From a virus, in the IMG/VR virus record IMGVR_UViG_3300042892_002063, positions 1-28,677 of that record: 28,677 bases of DNA; one strand, 5' to 3'. This document shows positions 1 through 6,599 of the stretch, one piece after another. Each line of letters opens with the position of its first letter. Positions within the stretch are counted from its first letter, which is position 1. Under the pieces are notes generated by a model. That model had not been told where the DNA came from. It ran no database searches and worked only from the letters and a program-made list of their open reading frames with translations. The position numbers were made by a program, and so were the translations under genes.

Positions 1-1644
1 TTTGCTGTCGCTACCAATGCTGTAAAGATTGCTGGTGATGGGGATTAGATTACCAATCACAGCATCGAGATTGGCTATAGGTGTTATCTTGCTGTTGGCA
101 TAGGTTTGATATGCACCAAGATTGGCGTTGATTGTGCTGATACCAGTGGTATGACTGTCAAGGTTGGCATTGGCATAGGCTTGAAATGAACTTGCAGTGT
201 TTTGAATTTGAATCATTGTACTAGACTGTGCTGCAGCATTGGCGTTGGAAAACGCACGAAATAAGTTACCGTTTATGGCCGAGATACCCACGTTGGCTAT
301 CAAAAAATCCAATTGGTCAGCTTGTGCAGCAGCATTGGCAAACAGGATATTGATATTGGTAGTGGTGGTGCCAAGATTAGAATTAATAGTGTTGATCTGC
401 ACGGTCTGTGTCACAGCATTGGCTGTCCAGGCTGTGGTTACAGAATCCACATAGCTCTTCATTCCTGTGTTGGCGGTAACAATGGCCGCATTGGTGGCTG
501 TGATGTTGGCACGTAGGTTATTTGTTTCTGTTACTCCTGTGGCTATATTGGTTGTGGCTGTACCTAGGTTAGCTTGTATACTGTTAATTGTTGTGGCTTG
601 AGCAGCATCATTGGCCACAAGATTTCCCACTGGAGCCAGGTTGGTTTGTAAACTGGCCACATCAGTCTGCAGATTAACAATGTTGGTAGTGGCAGTGCCA
701 AGGTTGGCAGAAATAGAATTAATCAGGTTACCTTGTGCAGCGGCATTGCTGGACAGAGATTGTAATTCAGCCACCTGGACTTGTGCATTGGACTGCAAGG
801 AGGCCAAGATCACTTGTTGTGCCACGGTGTTGGCTGTCAGTGTACCAAGTGTGTCTGCTTGTGAGGCAGCATTTACTGTGAGCACCGCCAAGGATAACGA
901 CTGTGAGGCCGCATTGGCAAACAGGGTGGTAATGTCTGTGGCTTGTGTGGCTGCATTGGCCAACAAGGTCGTGATATTTGTGGTGGCTGTACCCAGGTTA
1001 GCATCCAGAGTGACAATTCTAGCATTGGCCGCTGTGACGCGATTGGTGTTGGTTAAGATATCGCTGGATTGTGTGGCTGCATTGGCCAACAAGGTTGTGA
1101 TATTTGTGGTGGTTGTACCCAGGTTAGCATTGAGAGCTATGTTGGCTGCAACCAAACTGGTTACACTGGTATTGACTCCGCCTAGATTGGCTTCAATGTT
1201 TTGTATGCGAACATTGGCTGCCGCAACATTGGCATTGATCTGAGCCACGTTGGCATTGACTGGAGACAAGCTGTTACCAGAAACAATCAATGCGTTGGCA
1301 ATGCTGGCAATGTTACTGGACAAATTTGCCGACACCTGGGCATACACATTATTGGTTATGTTGCTGGTTGTAGTAGCATACAACACATTAGCATAGGTGT
1401 TGGCTGCTGTGGTTTGGGCATTTACCCAGGCGTTGCTGGCTGCACCCAGTACATCGTTGACTGTTAACACCACGTTGCCGGTGCGTCCGGCCACGGTTCT
1501 AACAGGTGCATTTATGGTAATGTTAGCATTGCCCGAGGCAATATTAGCAAAATTTGTGTTGATTATTTGAAATGCGTTGCGTAACGTATCACCAGTGAGA
1601 TCGTTTGGGGCGGCACCTAAATAGACATTTGCAAAAGCTGGCAT
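1..1644 (-). CDS. Long repetitive tail fibre protein, partial (C-terminus outside window)
   Basis: The minus frame from ATG 1644 stays open for 548 codons and reaches base 1 without a stop, so the C-terminus lies outside the window. The N-terminus (MPAFANVYLGAAPNDLTGD, then T-L-R-N-A-F and I-N-T-N-F-A-N-I) matches the 'GD-LR-AF-xIN-NF' opening common in T4-like virion proteins. Most of the rest is low-complexity heptad-like sequence rich in Ala, Asn, Thr, Leu and Ile, with recurring units such as NLGTxTTNI and LLANAATQ, as expected of a trimeric rod. Near base 1 it reads L-Y-S-I-G-S-D-S-K, which resembles the start of the 'LGS..RW..LY' tip domain of phage fibres. It follows a CATAAATA late promoter and has AAGG upstream of the ATG. 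The fibre role is inferred from composition and motifs; the receptor is unknown. Confidence 0.8.
   Translation of the reverse strand, partial: MPAFANVYLGAAPNDLTGDTLRNAFQIINTNFANIASGNANITINAPVRTVAGRTGNVVLTVNDVLGAASNAWVNAQTTAANTYANVLYATTTSNITNNVYAQVSANLSSNIASIANALIVSGNSLSPVNANVAQINANVAAANVRIQNIEANLGGVNTSVTSLVAANIALNANLGTTTTNITTLLANAATQSSDILTNTNRVTAANARIVTLDANLGTATTNITTLLANAATQATDITTLFANAASQSLSLAVLTVNAASQADTLGTLTANTVAQQVILASLQSNAQVQVAELQSLSSNAAAQGNLINSISANLGTATTNIVNLQTDVASLQTNLAPVGNLVANDAAQATTINSIQANLGTATTNIATGVTETNNLRANITATNAAIVTANTGMKSYVDSVTTAWTANAVTQTVQINTINSNLGTTTTNINILFANAAAQADQLDFLIANVGISAINGNLFRAFSNANAAAQSSTMIQIQNTASSFQAYANANLDSHTTGISTINANLGAYQTYANSKITPIANLDAVIGNLIPITSNLYSIGSDSK
943..1130 (-). 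repeat. Imperfect direct repeat in the fibre rod (copies 943-1003 and 1069-1129)
   Basis: Two stretches of about 61 nt, offset by 126 nt (42 codons), are nearly identical apart from a few substitutions. Each encodes A-N-L-G-T-(A/T)-T-T-N-I-T-T-L-L-A-N-A-A-T-Q. Looser versions of the same unit recur along the gene, for example near 540-600, 680-750 and 320-400. This looks like internal duplication of a coiled or beta-rod segment. Confidence 0.75.
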
Positions 1645-1665
1645 GAGTTTAACCTTATTATTGTG

Positions 1666-1673
1666 TATTTATG
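1666..1673 (-). promoter_or_regulatory. T4-type late promoter (CATAAATA) for the fibre gene
   Basis: On the minus strand CATAAATA matches the T4 late consensus TATAAATA at 7 of 8 positions. It lies 22 nt upstream of the fibre ATG at 1644 and directly after the terminator of the preceding gene, so the fibre appears to be an independent late unit. Confidence 0.7.
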
Positions 1674-1680
1674 GCTAAAC

Positions 1681-1705
1681 AAAAAAGCCCGCTTTATGCG
1701 GGCTT
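1681..1705 (-). terminator. Rho-independent terminator
   Basis: On the minus strand an 8-bp stem AAGCCCGC/GCGGGCTT with a 5-nt loop is followed by a run of T (complement of the A run at 1681-1686). It lies about 20 nt after the stop of the SGNH-like gene and ends the uvsE/SGNH transcript. Confidence 0.9.
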
Positions 1706-1725
1706 GAAGTATTTAAGATAAGTTT

Positions 1726-2694
1726 TTAGCTAGTTAAATGTGCTTGAATTGTTTTCAACATTTGATCACAATACCATTGATGCATACGGGGCCCGGGATG
1801 AGTATTATCAGACCCAAGATCTATAAATAAGTTCTGCATAAAATCAAAACATCCATGTAATTGTCTGTAGTCTGGTAAATCAGCTGTCCATTTCAACATC
1901 TGATGATCAACAAGAATCCCAAACAAAAAAAGTTTGGCCTGTATTTTTTGACAAAAATTAATAACAGCATATATCTTTGCAAGATTCTGATATGTAATAT
2001 TATCGCCATCCAGCTGATCAAGTGGAATAATTTTGTTGAATTCTAAATTATCTTTATAGGTCTGAGGAGTGATATGATGTATTTTACCGTTTGAATAATA
2101 GGGCAATCTTGTAAAACTAGTCAATCCCCACACTACAATGTCGTTGGGACGAATATCGGATCTTAAAATTTGATCAGCGGCCCATTGGATCGATGACCCA
2201 CCTTTGGTTAAAAAACTCACCGGTAAATTCAAAGCATCTGACAAAAGCTGTCCAAATCTTTGATTTTTTTTAACACCAATACCATGACTGATACTGCAAC
2301 CGCCGACCCAAAGCTGGTATTCCTGGCTTTTTCTGGTATCAACCAAGGCCAACATAGTTGATTTGTTTTCACTCATTAACGGTAGTTGATTGTTATGTAT
2401 TACATTTTTTTGGTTAAGATAACACATCAAATAGTATTCTGTCCAAAATTTCATCATGCTGCCGGAGTTAGTTTGATCACTCCAAATTCCTGGAGGACAG
2501 TAGATTAGTGTGTGAGCTTTGTCTAGGGTTTGAATAAAATCTTGCGAATTTGCAAAGTCACCTAAGCTGACATAATAAGTTCCATCAGTTATGTCATTGT
2601 GATTACTTTGTGTAATTAATTTAGCATCTTGGCTAATTTGTCGAGTTGCCTGTTCTAAGTATTCAGTGACATCTCCTACTACTAGAGTTATCAT
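1726..2694 (-). CDS. SGNH/GDSL-like hydrolase-fold protein with extra N-terminal domain
   Basis: 322 aa. Residues 1-128 form an N-terminal part I do not recognise, with I-Y-C-P-P-G near 64-69. From about 129 the sequence has SGNH hydrolase features: block I G-G-C-S-I-S-H-G with candidate nucleophile Ser134, a Gly-containing block II at K-G-G-S-S-I (about 164-169), and a C-terminal S-D-N-T-H-P-G giving the expected Asp/His pair. The family cleaves esters, often on lipids or polysaccharides; the substrate here is unknown. Its ATG overlaps the stop of uvsE (ATGA, 2691-2694), and AGGAT upstream serves as ribosome site. A terminator follows. A second SGNH-like protein is encoded at 10532-11245. 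The fold is fairly likely; activity is unproven. Confidence 0.6.
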   Translation of the reverse strand: MITLVVGDVTEYLEQATRQISQDAKLITQSNHNDITDGTYYVSLGDFANSQDFIQTLDKAHTLIYCPPGIWSDQTNSGSMMKFWTEYYLMCYLNQKNVIHNNQLPLMSENKSTMLALVDTRKSQEYQLWVGGCSISHGIGVKKNQRFGQLLSDALNLPVSFLTKGGSSIQWAADQILRSDIRPNDIVVWGLTSFTRLPYYSNGKIHHITPQTYKDNLEFNKIIPLDQLDGDNITYQNLAKIYAVINFCQKIQAKLFLFGILVDHQMLKWTADLPDYRQLHGCFDFMQNLFIDLGSDNTHPGPRMHQWYCDQMLKTIQAHLTS

Positions 2695-3725
2695 ACTAAT
2701 CCTAGTTCTACAGCACGATTATATACCTGTTCGCTGGCCAAGTTTTTGCCTTTGCTTTCACATTGTATGTCAAATTGATTCCAGAACGTCAAGGCCCAGT
2801 CTGTGACTGCTGGATTCCAGTAAAAGTCACTGTGTGCTCGCATCTTTTGTCGTTTGTAGCCAGTCTCTAATAACAAGGCATGGTCGGGCATTTGATCCAC
2901 AGCATGATCTACCAAAACATCTTCTCTACTAACCGAATAGTGCATAGCCGGACGCACACCACGCCAGCTGTCAACTATGCCCTTAACTCTATCATCGGTG
3001 GGCTGTATATATTCACCTGTGCGTATCCAGTGGTGGTGTATGTCAAGAACCAATGCACAGTCTTTGGCAAGTTCAAGGCTTGAGTCGACTCCCCAGGAGT
3101 TTTCGTCGTTTTCGATAGTGATACAGTTTCTTGCTTCGGGAGATAACCGTCTGAGGGCATCTCGAATACCCTCGGGACCTCGTTTACCCGAGATGTGGAC
3201 ATTGATCTTGAAGTCTTGAAACGTCCGACCGTATCCCATCCATCTGACCATATCTGCATGATATTCAAACTCCTGTATTGATCTTTCCACAATGCCCGGA
3301 TTCTCTGATGCCAGTACACAAAACTGTCCAGGGTGGAAACTGAGACGCACATCTAGTCTACGTGCTGTTTCGCCAATTGGTGCAAAGATACGTTCCAGGT
3401 GATCCTGTATTGCTTTATCTTGCCACCAGTTGATCCAGTCCTTTTCGGTATAGCCCTGCAACATCTCACTGCCTAAACGCACCATCCTGCGATTTGCCGG
3501 CAATGTGGCCACACGTTCAATCAACTTGACCGCGGCTGCGGCGTTGTGATTCATGATGTCCCACTGCCGCTGTTCAGCTAGATCAGGATGTTCACGCAAC
3601 CAACGCATGGTGGTGCTACGTCCGTTCAGTTCACGGTCTACAGCATTGACCTTCATGCCGCCACATTCGGACGGATCATTTAGCCATTTGCAACAGAAAC
3701 CTATGCGTTTTAGTTCAGTGGACAA
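2691..3725 (-). CDS. uvsE: UV damage endonuclease (UvsE/UVDE family)
   Basis: About 344 aa. UVDE enzymes are TIM-barrel metal-dependent endonucleases that nick DNA 5' of UV photoproducts and other lesions. Family signatures visible here include R-I-G-F-C near the N-terminus, R-L-S-F-H-P-G-Q, K-I-N-V-H-I-S-G, I-T-I-E-N-D-E, and D-I-H-H-H-W, which supply the usual His/Glu/Asp metal ligands. I chose the TTG at 3725 because G-A-G-G-A stands 5 nt before it and homology begins right after it. The ATG at 3797 would overlap the upstream gene by 83 nt and has a non-family N-terminus. The TTG start overlaps the preceding gene by 11 nt. The role is probably light-independent repair of phage DNA in sunlit water. 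Confidence 0.9.
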   Translation of the reverse strand: MSTELKRIGFCCKWLNDPSECGGMKVNAVDRELNGRSTTMRWLREHPDLAEQRQWDIMNHNAAAAVKLIERVATLPANRRMVRLGSEMLQGYTEKDWINWWQDKAIQDHLERIFAPIGETARRLDVRLSFHPGQFCVLASENPGIVERSIQEFEYHADMVRWMGYGRTFQDFKINVHISGKRGPEGIRDALRRLSPEARNCITIENDENSWGVDSSLELAKDCALVLDIHHHWIRTGEYIQPTDDRVKGIVDSWRGVRPAMHYSVSREDVLVDHAVDQMPDHALLLETGYKRQKMRAHSDFYWNPAVTDWALTFWNQFDIQCESKGKNLASEQVYNRAVELGLV

Positions 3726-4002
3726 GATATTCCTCAAATTCCCAATAGGTGCTTCCACGTGCTTCGGCGGCCTGGATGGCCTGCTCAAATCCCACATCTG
3801 TAGCGTCCAAGGATTTTAAGTCTATGGCCGCATCAAGCACCGTTAGTATGGCCACACCGGCTTCGTGTTTGTCTGTGTTGAGCAGGCTTTCACCTATCTC
3901 GATCAGTTCATCCAACACTGTGTCCAACTGTTCTGTGGTCAAGTCTTCTAGTCGAACACGATCTTCTAAAAAATCTTTGATTAATTTTTCTGAATCTGTC
4001 AT
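3715..4002 (-). CDS. Small acidic protein, unknown
   Basis: 95 aa, rich in Asp, Glu and Leu and predicted helical (M-T-D-S-E-K-L-I, then repeated L-x-x-L patterns), soluble, with no motif I recognise. GGAG lies 5 nt before the ATG. The start overlaps the stop of the 58-aa gene upstream (ATGA, 3999-4002) and the end overlaps uvsE, so it is translated within one dense operon. No function can be assigned. Confidence 0.75.
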   Translation of the reverse strand: MTDSEKLIKDFLEDRVRLEDLTTEQLDTVLDELIEIGESLLNTDKHEAGVAILTVLDAAIDLKSLDATDVGFEQAIQAAEARGSTYWEFEEYLVH

Positions 4003-4175
4003 TTCATCTCCATGATATGTTTGATAACTGCCCGGGCATCTTTGTATTTACTGGCTTCCACAGCCTGCTCCAGGTAATCAAACTGCATGGTATGTAAGTG
4101 ATCTAAGAATTCTTGTATGTCTTTTTTGGGAATAGTGTAGCGTATGCTATACAAGGGTTCATCAGGCTTTTCCAT
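3999..4175 (-). CDS. 58-aa small protein, unknown
   Basis: A short reading frame from ATG 4175 to TGA 3999-4001, beginning MEKPDEPLYSIRYTIPKKDI and ending H-I-M-E-M-K. A strong Shine-Dalgarno GGAGGA stands 5 nt before the ATG, and its stop overlaps the next gene as ATGA. The C-terminal half looks helical (Y-L-E-Q-A-V-E-A-S-K-Y-K-D-A). It fills what would otherwise be a gap in the operon, which supports it. Function unknown. Confidence 0.75.
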   Translation of the reverse strand: MEKPDEPLYSIRYTIPKKDIQEFLDHLHTMQFDYLEQAVEASKYKDARAVIKHIMEMK

Positions 4176-4323
4176 TTGATTCCTCCGTTATGATTATTTC
4201 TACTTGATCGTACAAGTTTGTACATTCTTTCATTTCTTCGGCTGTTTGATCAGCACTCCATATGTCGTAGCACCGTTCGTGCCTGCATTCTATGCCGTCT
4301 TTGTAGCCTATCACTGTGATCAT
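4162..4323 (-). CDS. 53-aa small protein, unknown
   Basis: The protein begins M-I-T-V-I-G-Y-K-D-G and has acidic and Cys-containing stretches (C-R-H-E-R-C-Y). I chose ATG 4323 over ATG 4356 because it overlaps the stop of the upstream gene as ATGA (4320-4323) and has GGGGAG about 8 nt upstream. It overlaps the next gene by 14 nt. The V-x-x-Y-K-D-G opening and V-E-I-I-I-T ending suggest a small beta-rich fold, but I cannot assign a function. Confidence 0.6.
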   Translation of the reverse strand: MITVIGYKDGIECRHERCYDIWSADQTAEEMKECTNLYDQVEIIITEESNGKA

Positions 4324-4547
4324 TTTGTTGTCTCCCCAGACTGTTCCTGCAACCACTGTTTTTTAGTTATGACTTTGCCATTTATCTTGATCATGGGTTC
4401 ACCGGTGTCTTCGTCACGAAACTCCAATACCCAATTGTCTTCTCTGTCGCCTGGGCACATTTGATCCACACACCGCAGGTAACCCACAGTCACGTGAATA
4501 ACAAAATACAGCATAGCAAGGGCAAGCCATAGACGCCAAAAATACAT
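4320..4547 (-). CDS. Small single-pass membrane protein, unknown
   Basis: 75 aa. Residues about 3-23 are hydrophobic (W-R-L-W-L-A-L-A-M-L-Y-F-V-I) and form a membrane anchor or uncleaved signal. A polar domain follows with Cys residues (C-V-D-Q-M-C-P-G-D) and a charged tail. AAGGAT precedes the ATG by a normal distance. It is an inner-membrane candidate in a cluster of small early-type genes. Function unknown. Confidence 0.7.
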   Translation of the reverse strand: MYFWRLWLALAMLYFVIHVTVGYLRCVDQMCPGDREDNWVLEFRDEDTGEPMIKINGKVITKKQWLQEQSGETTK

Positions 4548-4548
4548 G

Positions 4549-4758
4549 TTATCCTTGTATAAAAACTTCCACAGTTTGGACGTGTTTCACAAACTCATCG
4601 TAGTTCATCAAACTATACGGGCTATGATTATAAAAGTCAACCGGCATGCGGACACGTTTACCATCTTTGTAGCACTCGTGAAAAGTCTTGATATTGTCTG
4701 GTTCTACATCGTCCCAGGGACAATATTCATATCCGTTATATACATAATGTGATTGCAT
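4549..4758 (-). CDS. 69-aa small protein, unknown
   Basis: The protein opens M-Q-S-H-Y-V-Y-N-G-Y-E-Y and is rich in Tyr, Asp and His. No membrane segment and no known motif. It is separated by 1-2 nt from genes on both sides, with GGAG about 7 nt before the ATG, so it belongs to the same dense operon. Function unknown. Confidence 0.65.
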   Translation of the reverse strand: MQSHYVYNGYEYCPWDDVEPDNIKTFHECYKDGKRVRMPVDFYNHSPYSLMNYDEFVKHVQTVEVFIQG

Positions 4759-4760
4759 GA

Positions 4761-5027
4761 CTACTCCTTGAAGTAAACAGTAAAGGCACGAGCATTAGAT
4801 TTAAGAGTGTCGTGTTCGGGCAAATGCGGACCACGATAGCGGATACGCACCTGATAGCCCAGTTGTTGCAGTCCAGTTCGCACTGCATCCACACGATCAA
4901 TGGGTACCATTCTCAAGCCAGGATACTCTTTGACTGTACGATACAGTTCTGGTAGCCCGGCTATGAAAGCCTCGGTTACCAGATCACCGTGGTGATAGTG
5001 CATGTGACTGTTTTTAGTTCGCTTCAT
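4761..5027 (-). CDS. Small basic protein, unknown
   Basis: 88 aa from ATG 5027 (M-K-R-T-K-N-S-H-M-H-Y-H-H-G); a GTG at 5036 would add three residues. Neither start has a clear ribosome site. The frame overlaps the upstream gene by 14 nt, so translation is probably coupled. The C-terminal half (V-D-A-V-R-T-G-L-Q-Q-L-G-Y-Q-V-R-I-R-Y-R-G-P) looks like a small alpha/beta domain. No family recognised. Confidence 0.65.
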   Translation of the reverse strand: MKRTKNSHMHYHHGDLVTEAFIAGLPELYRTVKEYPGLRMVPIDRVDAVRTGLQQLGYQVRIRYRGPHLPEHDTLKSNARAFTVYFKE

Positions 5028-5430
5028 ATACGGCACGCAATTTCTTCATAAACTCGGCACGCACCTTGGCTGCTTCTTTGGGAGTCAATGGCTTGTCAAA
5101 GTCTGCGGCAGTGGCAGTAGAAGGCTTGACCTTGACGTTTTTGACCACCACTGTTTTTGCTTTTTTGACAGCTTTGGGCTTGGCAAATGGATTGTCGTCA
5201 GTGGCCACTGATACCAATAATGCTTCAATATCTGCACGACCGTTGGCAAAGTTACGAGCCAACAATTCTTTGGCGGCTTGTGATTTAGTTTCAACATTGA
5301 CATTGACCATCTCAACATCTGTGTCGCCTAATTTGCCCAACTGCTGAAAACGAGCTGGACTGGCAGCAGTACGAAACTTTAGTTCACCGTTGACACGACT
5401 GACACCCGCAAAATATATTACTTTACTCAT
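5014..5430 (-). CDS. Lys/Ala-rich small protein, unknown
   Basis: 138 aa. Residues 1-85 form an alpha/beta-looking N-terminal part (M-S-K-V-I-Y-F-A-G-V-S-R). Residues about 85-108 are very rich in Lys, Ala and Val (K-P-K-A-V-K-K-A-K-T-V-V-V-K), like a flexible linker, followed by a helical charged C-terminus (K-E-A-A-K-V-R-A-E-F-M-K-K-L). AAGGAG is well placed before the ATG. It is the first gene after a consensus sigma70 promoter at 5460-5488 and so probably early and strongly expressed. Nucleic acid binding is possible from composition only. Confidence 0.75.
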   Translation of the reverse strand: MSKVIYFAGVSRVNGELKFRTAASPARFQQLGKLGDTDVEMVNVNVETKSQAAKELLARNFANGRADIEALLVSVATDDNPFAKPKAVKKAKTVVVKNVKVKPSTATAADFDKPLTPKEAAKVRAEFMKKLRAVYEAN

Positions 5431-5459
5431 TCCAGCTCCTTATTAGTTAATATACATAT

Positions 5460-5488
5460 ATTATAACATTTCGGGAATTTCGAGTCAA
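5460..5488 (-). promoter_or_regulatory. Consensus sigma70-type promoter
   Basis: On the minus strand TTGACT (5483-5488), a 17-nt spacer and TATAAT (5460-5465). It drives the operon of small genes from 5430 downward. Almost identical over its whole length, including the spacer, to the promoter at 5741-5769. Confidence 0.9.
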
Positions 5489-5506
5489 CCACTGTAAGTC
5501 ATTGAT

Positions 5507-5734
5507 TTATAACAGTTTATACAGCAAACCTGTGGTGTATATGCTTAATAATCCAGCATTTACTGTGATCATGGCCCGATCACGTATCAAAAACGCCCAG
5601 ATCAGGAACAAAAAACTGCCGGTATTTAGGACTATGGCACTGAGTGGGTATACGCCTACGCTGGCAAATACTGCACCAGTCAAAGTTATCACTGTGGCCA
5701 CCCATTTGAAGTAAAATGCTATTGGTTGATTCAT
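5507..5734 (-). CDS. Small three-helix membrane protein, unknown
   Basis: 75 aa with about three hydrophobic helices (roughly residues 8-25, 30-49 and 54-73) and little else, ending T-T-G-L-L-Y-K-L-L. The motif P-L-S-A-I-V-L-N-T-G-S between helices and I-T-V-N-A-G in the third resembles small membrane proteins I have seen in other T4-like phages, none with known function. The only sensible start is ATG 5734, just 6 nt after the -10 box of the promoter at 5741-5769, so its mRNA would be leaderless or nearly so, and no Shine-Dalgarno is present. Confidence 0.7.
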   Translation of the reverse strand: MNQPIAFYFKWVATVITLTGAVFASVGVYPLSAIVLNTGSFLFLIWAFLIRDRAMITVNAGLLSIYTTGLLYKLL

Positions 5735-5740
5735 ACTGCT

Positions 5741-5769
5741 ATTATAGCATTTTGGGAATTTTGGGTCAA
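5741..5769 (-). promoter_or_regulatory. Consensus sigma70-type promoter (near copy of 5460-5488)
   Basis: On the minus strand TTGACC (5764-5769), 17-nt spacer, TATAAT (5741-5746). Only four bases differ from the promoter at 5460-5488 over 31 positions and all four are transitions. The predicted start point falls on or next to the ATG of the membrane protein gene. Confidence 0.88.
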
Positions 5770-5773
5770 CCGC

Positions 5774-5995
5774 TTAATGCAAGGTGGTACTGTCCAATTG
5801 TGCCGGGTCAGTGATACCAAATATTTTGAGAATACGCTGGATTCGCTTGTGCGTTTTAAAAGGTAACGTGTCAGGAAGAAAAACTGACTTCAGTTCACCG
5901 TTGGGACCTACTATAAAACCATAATCATCTTCGGTTATTTCTGTGTCAAACACATCATCGATTGTGACTTCTTGATCTTGGGCTAATTTGCTCAT
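5774..5995 (-). CDS. Small acidic protein, unknown
   Basis: 73 aa. The N-terminus is acidic (D-D-V-F-D-T-E-I-T-E-D-D-Y), then G-P-N-G-E-L-K-S-V and a helical C-terminus containing K-T-H-K-R-I-Q-R-I-L-K-I-F. GGGAG stands 7 nt before the ATG. It overlaps the preceding protease-like gene by 41 nt in another frame. Function unknown. Confidence 0.65.
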   Translation of the reverse strand: MSKLAQDQEVTIDDVFDTEITEDDYGFIVGPNGELKSVFLPDTLPFKTHKRIQRILKIFGITDPAQLDSTTLH

Positions 5996-6599
5996 TGCTT
6001 TGCTCCCATCGTTTAATATATTTAACGGCTTGCTTTTTTAGTTTTAGTACTACTTTTGGATCGTCACGAAAATGGCGTTGATACAAACGATAGGTCTTGG
6101 TGCGTTCCATGCTACGATTGTAGACGATCATTTCACTACACACATTGAAAGCGTGTGCCTGTATTTCGTCTTCGCAACCCAGATAGTCCTGCATGCTTTC
6201 GCTGTAGTACAAATTGGTACGCTCACGATATCCGGGACCATTTCGATAACCACGTTGGCGACTGTACCACTGATGCAGATATTCATGCGTGACCACATCT
6301 GCGATATGAAAAGCTAGATGATTCCAATCTCTGCTGTCAATCGCGGAAGATTTTTCTTTAGTGGGAAAAGCCAAGGTTATTGTGATGCAGGGCTCATCTT
6401 GTTCGTCGTCAGTGCAACGATACTCACCGCCGATCCAGAAATTTCCTGGGGCCACTCGACTGTTGCGTTGTGTGCGAAATTGCAACTGTGGATCACGAAA
6501 CTGCATTCTGATCAAATGCGTGAGACCTTCGGGCGTGTACTTCTTACCACGATGTCTCACAGCAATGCTACTGATACGTCCGAGGATTTCCACAAACAT
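5955..6599 (-). CDS. Putative HExxH zinc metalloprotease
   Basis: 214 aa. Residues 105-109 read H-E-Y-L-H, the HExxH zinc site, with Val/Thr before it and Q-W after. About 36 residues later D-E-I-Q-A-H-A-F places Glu145 as a plausible third ligand, the arrangement of gluzincin-type peptidases. The C-terminus is very basic (K-L-K-K-Q-A-V-K-Y-I-K-R-W). No signal peptide is visible, so it would act in the cytoplasm or in the virion. Its ATG directly follows the TAA of the upstream membrane protein with no ribosome site, so translation is probably coupled. It could instead be a non-catalytic member. Substrate unknown. Confidence 0.6.
   Translation of the reverse strand: MFVEILGRISSIAVRHRGKKYTPEGLTHLIRMQFRDPQLQFRTQRNSRVAPGNFWIGGEYRCTDDEQDEPCITITLAFPTKEKSSAIDSRDWNHLAFHIADVVTHEYLHQWYSRQRGYRNGPGYRERTNLYYSESMQDYLGCEDEIQAHAFNVCSEMIVYNRSMERTKTYRLYQRHFRDDPKVVLKLKKQAVKYIKRWEQSNEQISPRSRSHNR

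Noticed and set aside
239-1467. Open frames on the plus strand across the fibre gene (about 239-1467)
   Set aside because: They are antisense shadows of the repetitive fibre. Their Val/Ala/Leu-rich content comes from reverse-complemented GCC/AAC/ATT repeats; no ribosome sites.
1-1500. CRISPR-like spacing of repeated words in the fibre gene
   Set aside because: The repeats are in-frame codons of a rod protein, vary in length and sequence, and have no unique spacers.
3726-3797. ATG 3797 as start of uvsE
   Set aside because: It needs an 83-nt overlap with the upstream gene and adds a Pro/Arg-rich stretch unlike UVDE proteins; TTG 3725 has a good ribosome site.
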